In this document: positions 5,702 through 10,261 of the stretch, one piece after another
Numbering within the stretch: the first letter of the stretch is position 1
Layout: the number at the start of each line of letters is the position of its first letter
DNA from: Ramlibacter sp.
Lineage (GTDB): Bacteria; Pseudomonadota; Gammaproteobacteria; Burkholderiales; Burkholderiaceae_C
Direction of reading: 5' to 3'
Assembly: GCA_021156245.1 (NCBI GenBank)
Contig: JAJNBO010000092.1
Span: 1 to 10,261 of the forward strand
DNA length: 10,261 nt
Made by a program: the position numbers and the translations under genes
Notes under the pieces: generated by a model
The model's input: only the letters and a program-made list of their open reading frames with translations
Told to the model about the DNA's origin: nothing
Database searches by the model: none

Positions 5702-7915
5702 ATGCGATCGACCGGCCCCACCGCCAGCATCCGCTCCCGCCTTGTCCTGCTGCTGCTGGCGCTCTGGCTGCCGGCGGTGATCGGGCTCGGCCTGCAGGCG
5801 CACTCCGCGTACTTGCGGGAGGAGGAGTCCGCCCGGGACGAACTGCGGCAGCAGGCGTCCGCGCTGAGCATGGCCATCCAGGCCGAGCTGGACCGGCGCG
5901 TGAGCCTGGGCCGGGCGCTCGCCTCGTCGGCGATGTTGCAGGCGAGGGACTTCCGCGAATTCGAGCGCATCGCGCGGCTGGCAACGCAGGGCACCGGGGA
6001 CTCTGTCTTCCTGGTCGATCGCACGCGGCAGTACCTGTCCACGCGCACGCCGCAACCCGCCGTCGTCCCGCGGCTTGCGGGATCGCTGTTCGTGGAGCAG
6101 GACATCGGGATTTCGTTCGTGCCGCGCGGGCCGGTGTCGGGGGCTCCCTCCATGGCGGTGCTGGTTCCGGAGGCGGGCCGGTCGCCGCCCGAGTACAACG
6201 TCGGCATCCCGTTCACGCCCGCGCAGGTCCAGGAGGTCATCGCACAGCAGGCGTACCGGGACGGCAGCACGGTGTCGGTGCTGGACGCCGGGCAGCGCGT
6301 GATGGGGCGCAACCGGGACGCCGGACGCTGGCTGGGCATGCACGCGAGCCACGCCGAACTGCGGGCTCTGGCCGAACGCAAGGGCTCCGGATTCGTTCGC
6401 AGCGTCACGCTCGACGGCGTTGGCAGCCTGACGTTCCTGGCGCCGCCCGGACGCCACGGCTGGACCGCGCTGGTCGCCATGCCGGAATCCAAGCTCCGGG
6501 AGGCTGCGCAGCGGCTGGCGCTGCGGGCCTCCGCGGTGTCCGCCATCCTGCTCGCGCTCGGGCTCGGCCTGGCCACGCTGGCGGCGCGCCGCATCAGTCG
6601 CCCCGTGCGCGCGCTGGAGCACGCCGCGTCCGAGCTGCTCGCGCAGCGTGTCCCGGAACCGCTTAACACCGGGCTGGCGGAAATCGACCGGGTCGGCAGT
6701 GTGCTGCACGACGCGGGCGTGCGGGCGCGCGAGTCCGGGCACGTGCTCCAAGCGCGCGTGGCGCAGGCCGTCAGCGAGGCGCGCCAGGCCGAAGCCAGCC
6801 TGTTCGAAGCACGCAAGCACGAAGCCATCGGCCGCCTCGCGGGCGGCATCGCGCACGACTTCAACAACCTGCTGCAGACCATCAGCATGGGGCTGCAGGT
6901 CGTGCATCGCTCGGTGCCGGAGGGGCGGCACACGCGTCCGCTCGAGGCGGCCATCGCCGCTTGCGGCAAGGCGGCCGACCAGGTGCGGCAGATGCTGGCG
7001 TTCGGCCGGGCGCAGCAGCTTCGGCCGCAGCCGGTGGACCTGGCCGACCTGCTGCTGCGCACCCGCGAGCTGACCGGCAAGGCGCTGGGCGAGCGCATCG
7101 AACTGGTGGCCGACGTCGAGCCGTCGCTGCCGCACCTGCTCGCGGACCCGACGCAGCTCGAGCTCGCGCTGCTCAACATCATCTTCAATGCGCGGGACGC
7201 GATGCCCACGGGCGGCTCGGTGACGCTGCGCGCGCGCGTCGTGCGCGACGACATCGGCGAGGCCACCGACCTGCCGCTGGTGCGCATCGACGTGGAAGAC
7301 TCCGGGCACGGCATGGACGCGGAGACGCTCGCCCGCGTGTTCGAGCCCTACTTCACGACCAAGCCCGTCGGGGCGGGCAGCGGGCTGGGCCTCCCGCAGG
7401 TGCAGGCTTTCGCGCGGCAGTCCGGCGGCGACGTGCGCATCGACAGCACGCCCGGGCAGGGGACCTGCGTCACGCTGCTCCTGCCGGTCGCCGACCAGGC
7501 CGCCGTCGCCGACGCACCGCGCGCCGCAGCGAGCGCGACACGCACCGCACGCGCGCTGCGCATCCTCATGGTGGAAGACGACGTGCTGGTCGCCTCCGTC
7601 GTCCCGGCCGCCCTGGAGCACGAAGGGCACCAGGTCACCCTTTGCCGGACCGCGGACGAGGCGCGGGCGCTGCTGGAGCGGCAGGACTGCGCGGCGGACG
7701 TGCTGTTCACCGACGTCGTGATGCCGGGCTCGATGACGGGCCTCGAGCTCGTGGAGTGGTGCCGCACCCATTGCCCCCAGCTGCCGGCGCTGGTGGCGAC
7801 GGGTTACACGGCGCGCGCGCCGGGCGGCTCGTGGAAGGTGCTGCGCAAGCCGTACGCCATCGAGGACCTGCTGGATGCGCTGGACGCCTGCGTGGAGCGC
7901 GGGCAGCCCGCTTGA
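5702..7915 (+). CDS. Hybrid sensor histidine kinase with Cache-like sensor and C-terminal receiver
   Basis: A 737-residue inner-membrane kinase. A basic N-terminus leads into membrane segment 1 (about 14-33). A periplasmic region of about 240 residues has two Cache-like halves (SVFLVDRTRQYLSTR near 101-115; STVSVLDAGQRVMGRNRD near 189-206). Membrane segment 2 is about 277-295, then a HAMP-like linker and coiled coil (about 345-372). The kinase core has GGIAHDFNN with phospho-accepting His385, the N box NIIFNARDAM (Asn492, Asn496), DSGHGM (Asp533), FEPYFTTK and GSGLGL. An Ala-rich linker (about 597-618) precedes a receiver with Asp626/Asp627, phospho-acceptor Asp671 in FTDVVMPG, Thr700 and Lys716. 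All catalytic residues are present. There is no DNA-binding output and no separate response regulator nearby, so it probably signals to a distant partner. The ligand is unknown, though Cache domains often bind carboxylates or amino acids. Confidence 0.95.
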   Translation: MRSTGPTASIRSRLVLLLLALWLPAVIGLGLQAHSAYLREEESARDELRQQASALSMAIQAELDRRVSLGRALASSAMLQARDFREFERIARLATQGTGDSVFLVDRTRQYLSTRTPQPAVVPRLAGSLFVEQDIGISFVPRGPVSGAPSMAVLVPEAGRSPPEYNVGIPFTPAQVQEVIAQQAYRDGSTVSVLDAGQRVMGRNRDAGRWLGMHASHAELRALAERKGSGFVRSVTLDGVGSLTFLAPPGRHGWTALVAMPESKLREAAQRLALRASAVSAILLALGLGLATLAARRISRPVRALEHAASELLAQRVPEPLNTGLAEIDRVGSVLHDAGVRARESGHVLQARVAQAVSEARQAEASLFEARKHEAIGRLAGGIAHDFNNLLQTISMGLQVVHRSVPEGRHTRPLEAAIAACGKAADQVRQMLAFGRAQQLRPQPVDLADLLLRTRELTGKALGERIELVADVEPSLPHLLADPTQLELALLNIIFNARDAMPTGGSVTLRARVVRDDIGEATDLPLVRIDVEDSGHGMDAETLARVFEPYFTTKPVGAGSGLGLPQVQAFARQSGGDVRIDSTPGQGTCVTLLLPVADQAAVADAPRAAASATRTARALRILMVEDDVLVASVVPAALEHEGHQVTLCRTADEARALLERQDCAADVLFTDVVMPGSMTGLELVEWCRTHCPQLPALVATGYTARAPGGSWKVLRKPYAIEDLLDALDACVERGQPA
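7899..7911 (+). terminator. Weak hairpin at the end of the sensor kinase gene
   Basis: GCGGG-CAG-CCCGC forms a 5-bp stem with a 3-nt loop that ends just before the kinase TGA and is followed by TTGATCCTT. The stem is short and the U-tract is broken, so it is at best a weak intrinsic terminator. It is the only candidate in the 13-nt gap between the kinase and the convergent broken gene. Confidence 0.2.
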
Positions 7916-7928
7916 TCCTTCCCGCGCG

Positions 7929-8319
7929 CTACTCGGTCATCATCGAGATGAACAGCGGCCAGGCGTGGACGCCGGCGCGCGCTTGCGGCGAGAGCTCGAA
8001 GCGTATGCGCAGCGACAGCGTTTCGCTCCACAGGCCATGCCGCGGCGCCTTGCGGCACGTTGCTGCTGACCGTCACCTCCATCGGCGAAGGCACGTCGAC
8101 GTAGCCCCGCGCGACGTCCTGTTCGGAGATCGTCAGCGACTGCGGGGCGTCCAGCCGGATGGCGGCATGCCGCTTCACCACGGCGGTCACGCGCACCGAT
8201 TGGGTGGCCTCCACGCCTGCCGACGCTTCGCAGGCGGCGGCGAGGAGGAGGCTGGCGGCGAGCCCGGTGGCTGCAAGCCGATGCATCGTCCCGGGGGGTT
8301 CCTGCTTCGGCATGTGCAT
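7929..8319 (-). pseudogene. Broken gene for a small secreted protein (internal deletion and frameshift)
   Basis: Read leftwards from the ATG at 8319-8317, residues 1-91 look like real protein. There is a signal peptide (internal MHRLAATGLAASLLLAAAC, cleavage likely after CEASA), then strand-like VRVTAVVKRHAAIRL, LTISEQDVARGYVDVP and MEVTVSSNVPQG. After base 8047 this frame becomes arginine/alanine-rich noise. A different frame, from 8042 to the TAG at 7931-7929, gives a good C-terminus: RHGLWSETLSLRIRFE, LSPQARAGVHAWPLFISM. The joined product would be about 128 residues, and the beta-strands expected between the halves are missing. A deletion that also shifted the frame explains this best; an assembly error in a GC-rich hairpin (TGCCGC 8038-8043 / GCGGCA 8052-8057) is the alternative. 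The family is not recognised by name. An alternative start at 8286 would begin at MHRLAATG. Confidence 0.65.
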
Positions 8320-8483
8320 GCTTCAAAGATAGGAGAGCCTCAGCGGGCTTCTGTAGGAATCTGCGCCGTGTCGAATAGGGCAAGCCCTTAGTGCGACGCG
8401 GGAGTGAGGTCCTTCGATCTACTGCGGCGATGACCCTCCGTTTCTTGCCAGAATGCCATTGGGGCTGGAGCGGCCTTGCGGCC
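8320..8483. other. Intergenic region between the broken gene and the rnk promoter
   Basis: This divergent spacer holds no gene that I can support. On the minus strand it carries AAGATA at 8326-8331, which reads TATCTT towards the broken gene. A short AGGGC-AA-GCCCT dyad lies near 8380. At the right end, GCGGCC occurs twice in direct repeat (8470-8475 and 8478-8483), directly before the TATACT box. No -35 hexamer at proper spacing is visible. The rest shows nothing notable. Confidence 0.5.
8326..8331 (-). promoter_or_regulatory. Candidate -10 box (TATCTT) for the broken secreted-protein gene, leaderless
   Basis: On the minus strand TATCTT lies exactly 6 nt before the ATG at 8319, putting the expected transcription start on the A of that ATG. 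No Shine-Dalgarno precedes it. This favours the 8319 start over the internal ATG at 8286, whose nearest AGGA is about 13 nt away. No -35 match is visible. Confidence 0.35.
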
Positions 8484-8489
8484 TATACT
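8484..8489 (+). promoter_or_regulatory. -10 box (TATACT) of the rnk leader promoter
   Basis: TATACT matches five of six bases of the -10 consensus. It is 6 nt upstream of the ATG of a tiny ORF at 8496, so the predicted transcription start is that ATG. A direct repeat of GCGGCC (8470-8475, 8478-8483) abuts it. No clear -35 is present, which would suit an activator-dependent promoter. The rnk leader would then be about 139 nt long. Confidence 0.5.
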
Positions 8490-8495
8490 CGGCCC

Positions 8496-8522
8496 ATGGC
8501 ACGAACCCCTGCACATTCCTGA
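8496..8522 (+). CDS. Putative leaderless upstream ORF (8-residue leader peptide MARTPAHS)
   Basis: The ATG sits where transcription should start from the TATACT box, so it would be translated as a leaderless message. The ORF is ATG GCA CGA ACC CCT GCA CAT TCC TGA. Five of its seven internal codons end in A or T, unlike the strong G/C preference of neighbouring genes, which could mean slow decoding or simply chance. Its stop ends one base before a perfect 12-bp inverted repeat. The position, not the peptide sequence, is the argument; I do not recognise the peptide. Very short ORFs occur by chance, so confidence is limited. Confidence 0.35.
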   Translation: MARTPAHS

Positions 8523-8585
8523 GCCCGGCGGTCGCCACTTTCCTTTTCAAGCGCCAACCATCGACCGCCGGGCACCCGCCCGGCG
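8523..8585 (+). promoter_or_regulatory. Mutually exclusive hairpins in the rnk 5' leader (attenuator-like)
   Basis: Segment 1, GCCCGGCGGTCG (8523-8534), is perfectly complementary to segment 2, CGACCGCCGGGC (8562-8573): a 12-bp stem with a 27-nt loop containing a pyrimidine run. Part of segment 2 (8566-8573) is also perfectly complementary to segment 3 (8578-8585): an 8-bp stem with an ACCC loop. The two hairpins cannot coexist. A ribosome finishing the ORF that stops at 8522 would cover segment 1 and favour the 2:3 hairpin; without it the 1:2 hairpin forms first. Neither has a U-tract, so control would more likely act through translation or Rho than intrinsic termination. The pairings are seen; the switching is inferred. 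Confidence 0.6.
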
Positions 8586-8634
8586 CGCCGCGAGCTCCTT
8601 CCACGGTCCGCTCGCTTTCGACTGGAGTGCTTCC

Positions 8635-9036
8635 ATGCATACCCCGAATCCCGGTGAGCGCAAGCTCACCGAACTTGATTTCACCCGCCTGAGGAAGATC
8701 GCCGCGCACGGCGGGTTGTCGGAGCTCGACGACATCCTCGATGAAGCCGACGTGGTGCCGGGGCAGGCCGTCCCTGCCGAAGTGGTGACCATGTACGCGC
8801 AGTTCGTCGTCGTCGACCTGAAGCTGCAGCGCCGCCAGGTACTGGTCGTGTGCTATCCCTCGGACGCCGAGCCGGCGAAGGGCTACATCTCGGTGTGCTC
8901 TCCGGCCGGCCTCGGACTGATCGGACTGCGCGTGGGCGCCATCGCGAGCTGGACGGGCCCGGGTGGCGAAGAGCGGCACGTGCAGATCGAGCAGATCCTG
9001 TTCCAGCCGGAAGCCACCGGTGACTACCTCACCTAG
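8635..9036 (+). CDS. rnk: Rnk-like nucleoside diphosphate kinase regulator (GreA/GreB C-terminal fold)
   Basis: A 133-residue Rnk-family protein, close to the usual length. Residues 1-48 form a short helical N-terminal arm (ELDFTRLRKIAAHGG, ELDDILDEADVV). Residues 49-128 match the GreA/GreB C-terminal FKBP-like domain: EVVTMYAQFVVVDL, VLVVCYPSDAEPAKGYISV, SPAGLGLIGLRVGAIASWTGPGG, VQIEQILFQPEATGDYLT. The PEA-x-GDYL ending is very close to that of E. coli Rnk. The N-terminal arm is too short to be the long coiled coil of GreA, so cleavage stimulation is unlikely. Family members bind RNA polymerase and affect nucleoside diphosphate kinase levels. The ATG at 8635 is preceded by GGAG at 7-nt spacing; upstream in-frame starts give non-family sequence. 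An unusual structured leader precedes it, and the stress-protein gene follows after 11 nt. Confidence 0.92.
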   Translation: MHTPNPGERKLTELDFTRLRKIAAHGGLSELDDILDEADVVPGQAVPAEVVTMYAQFVVVDLKLQRRQVLVVCYPSDAEPAKGYISVCSPAGLGLIGLRVGAIASWTGPGGEERHVQIEQILFQPEATGDYLT

Positions 9037-9047
9037 CGGAGCAGGGC

Positions 9048-9407
9048 ATGCGCACCCGTTCCATCCTCGTGGCCACCGACCTGACCGTGCGGGGCAGCAG
9101 GGCGGTGCAACGCGCCTGGCAGCTCGCGCAGTCCCATGGCGCCAGCCTCAAGATGGCGTACCTGCCCGGGCGCGGCCGCGACGTGCCGGAGCTCGCCGAG
9201 CAGGCCGTCGGCATGGACCTGGTGGTGCTGCCCCACCGGCGCGAGCGGTCGATCACCGATGTCTTCCGCGGCAACCCCGTCGCGCGCTTGCTGGAGGAAT
9301 GCCGCTGCCCCGTCCTCATGGTCGGCCCGGCCCGGGACGTCCTGGTCCTGCCGCACGCCGTCGACCCCTGGTTCGCCTGCATGCCGTTTGCTGACCGGCG
9401 CAGCTGA
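9048..9407 (+). CDS. Short universal stress protein (UspA family), apparently reduced
   Basis: A 119-residue UspA-type protein. The start RSILVATDLTVRGSRAVQRAWQLAQSHGASLKMAYL is the first strand-helix-strand of the fold. GMDLVVLPHRRERSITDVFRGNPVARLLEECRCPVLMV is the fourth strand, loop, helix and last strand. Between them only about 16 residues (GRGRDVPELAEQAV) replace the long segment of about 40-50 residues that normally holds the third strand and helix. The ATP-loop pattern G-x2-G-x9-G[ST] is also not intact (LPHRRERS; only the RGNP part remains). Residues 95-119 look like a cut-off tail. It may therefore be a shortened, perhaps non-nucleotide-binding, member. GGAG lies 7 nt before the ATG. 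It is probably co-transcribed with rnk. Confidence 0.82.
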   Translation: MRTRSILVATDLTVRGSRAVQRAWQLAQSHGASLKMAYLPGRGRDVPELAEQAVGMDLVVLPHRRERSITDVFRGNPVARLLEECRCPVLMVGPARDVLVLPHAVDPWFACMPFADRRS

Positions 9408-9433
9408 TTTCCGGGGCGGCGTCCGGGCCCGCA

Positions 9434-9439
9434 TAAACT
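9434..9439 (+). promoter_or_regulatory. Candidate -10 box (TAAACT) for the antiporter gene, leaderless
   Basis: TAAACT lies in the 38-nt gap after the stress-protein gene and ends exactly 6 nt before the ATG at 9446, so the transcript would start at the ATG. The intervening bases are GCCCCC and no Shine-Dalgarno is present. No convincing -35 box is seen. Read-through from the rnk transcript is the alternative source of expression. Confidence 0.35.
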
Positions 9440-9445
9440 GCCCCC

Positions 9446-10261
9446 ATGGTTTTGTGGTGGATGATCCTGCTGCCCTTCGCCGGCAGCCTGCTCGCCGCGC
9501 TGCTCCCGACGCGGGCGCGCAACTGGGAGTCCCTCCTGGCCGGCGGCATCGCGCTGGCGGTCACGTGCGGGCTTGCGCTTCAATACGGCGCCGTCTCCGC
9601 CGGCACGGTGGCGCGCGACACGGTGGAGTGGTTGCCGAGCCTGGGCATCGCCCTGGTGGTGCGCATCGACGGCTTTGCCTGGATGTTCGGCCTGCTCGTC
9701 AGTGGCATCGGCGCGCTGGTCGTGCTGTACGCGCGCTACTACCTCTCCCCGGACGACCCTGCGGCGCGCTTCTATTCCCTGCTGCTCGGATTCATGGGAT
9801 CGATGCTGGGCGTGGTGCTGTCGGGAAACCTGGTGCAGCTGGTGGTGTTCTGGGAGCTCACCAGCCTGTTCTCGTTCCTGCTCATCGGCTACTGGCAGAA
9901 CCGCAAGGACGCGCGCGTGGGCGCGCGCATGGCCTTCATCGTGACCGCGACCGGCGGCCTCGCCCTGCTGGCCGGTGTCCTGCTCCTCGGCCACGTGGTG
10001 GGCAGCTACGAGCTCGACGCCGTGCTGGCGGCCGGCGACAAGGTGCGCGCGCATGCGCTCTACCTTCCCATCCTGGTGCTGGTGCTGCTCGGCACCCTGA
10101 CCAAGAGCGCGCAGTTCCCGTTTCATTTCTGGCTGCCGCGCGCGATGGCCGCGCCGACGCCCGTGTCCGCGTACCTGCATTCCGCGACCATGGTCAAGGC
10201 GGGGGTGTTCCTGATGGCGCGCCTGTGGCCCGTGCTGGCCGGCACGGACGAATGGTTCTAC
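9446..10261 (+). CDS. mrpA: Monovalent cation/H+ antiporter subunit A, MrpA/PhaA type (N-terminal part)
   Basis: The first 272 codons of a large polytopic membrane protein; the gene continues past the window. It is rich in hydrophobic helices and carries the NuoL/MrpA proton-channel signatures: [17 protein letters not shown] with Glu137 in the transmembrane helix, and [20 protein letters not shown] (Lys220), then [18 protein letters not shown] (His245, Lys251). These match the essential Glu and Lys sites of MrpA and of NuoL-type subunits. The short N-terminus and the [26 protein letters not shown] segment favour MrpA over NuoL. The complex exchanges Na+/K+ for H+ in the cytoplasmic membrane and serves pH and salt homeostasis. 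Subunits B-G would be expected downstream, outside the window. There is no Shine-Dalgarno; see the TAAACT box. Confidence 0.88.
   Translation, partial: MVLWWMILLPFAGSLLAALLPTRARNWESLLAGGIALAVTCGLALQYGAVSAGTVARDTVEWLPSLGIALVVRIDGFAWMFGLLVSGIGALVVLYARYYLSPDDPAARFYSLLLGFMGSMLGVVLSGNLVQLVVFWELTSLFSFLLIGYWQNRKDARVGARMAFIVTATGGLALLAGVLLLGHVVGSYELDAVLAAGDKVRAHALYLPILVLVLLGTLTKSAQFPFHFWLPRAMAAPTPVSAYLHSATMVKAGVFLMARLWPVLAGTDEWFY

Noticed and set aside
3909..5984. A 691-codon minus-strand open frame opposite the acyl-CoA dehydrogenase gene and overlapping the DUF488 gene in another frame
   Set aside because: Low-complexity Arg/Ala/Gly-rich translation with no motif, overlapping two supported genes.
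5093..7771. An 892-codon open frame on the minus strand, in frame with the DUF488 gene and covering most of the sensor kinase gene
   Set aside because: Only the last 186 residues show a real family pattern. The upstream part is Arg/Gly/His-rich antisense translation of the kinase, which is itself fully supported by motifs; such shadows are common in GC-rich DNA.
8497..8513. Sigma-54-like promoter TGGCACG...TGCA just after the TATACT box
   Set aside because: The distance between the GG and GC elements is 11 bases rather than the required 10, and the TTGC box is incomplete (CTGC). The TATACT box explains the promoter better.
8476..8634. Extension of the rnk reading frame upstream to a TTG at 8476
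   Set aside because: The added residues do not look like the family, the TTG lies upstream of the -10 box, and the ATG at 8635 has a good Shine-Dalgarno.
1..10261. Search for CRISPR arrays, tRNA or rRNA genes, insertion sequences and phage or attachment sites
   Set aside because: No regularly spaced repeats, cloverleaf-like sequence, transposase motif or terminal repeats were seen by eye on either strand.

Overview
The window is GC-rich, densely coded DNA with a strong G/C bias at third codon positions. Its gene content (a Bug/TctC-type receptor beside a LysR regulator, a family III CoA-transferase, an acyl-CoA dehydrogenase and an Rnk-type protein) points to a betaproteobacterium of the Burkholderiales, probably Comamonadaceae (Ramlibacter/Variovorax-like). 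That assignment is inference from gene types, not from a marker gene.

Left part (1-5099): a catabolic cluster. A partial Rossmann-fold dehydrogenase gene runs leftwards off the window edge. It is divergent from a LysR-type regulator gene, and the shared intergenic region holds a near-perfect dyad with LysR T-N11-A spacing. Downstream of lysR, on the same strand and tightly packed (start/stop overlaps or a 4-nt gap after the first gene), come a secreted Bug-type solute-binding protein, a CaiB/formyl-CoA-transferase-type enzyme, a small one-domain cupin and an acyl-CoA dehydrogenase. Together they read as capture of a carboxylic acid, activation to its CoA thioester, and FAD-dependent dehydrogenation. 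The substrate cannot be read from the sequence.

Middle part (5093-8319): a DUF488 gene on the minus strand ends inside the tail of the acyl-CoA dehydrogenase gene. A divergent hybrid sensor kinase follows (two membrane segments, Cache-like periplasmic region, HisKA, HATPase, C-terminal receiver). Convergent to it lies a small secreted-protein gene that is broken: its N-terminal and C-terminal parts are in different frames and the middle appears to be missing.

Right part (8320-10261): an rnk-like gene, a short universal-stress-protein gene and the start of an MrpA-type antiporter subunit gene that runs off the window. The rnk leader is the most unusual object here. It has a TATACT -10 box placed so that transcription should start on the ATG of an 8-codon ORF. 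The stop codon of that ORF abuts a perfect 12-bp inverted repeat, and the right arm of that repeat can instead form an 8-bp tetraloop hairpin with the next segment. This is the layout of a ribosome-controlled attenuator. The same short spacing between a -10 box and an ATG (6 nt, or 9 nt in one case) recurs at four starts in the right half, suggesting leaderless transcripts.
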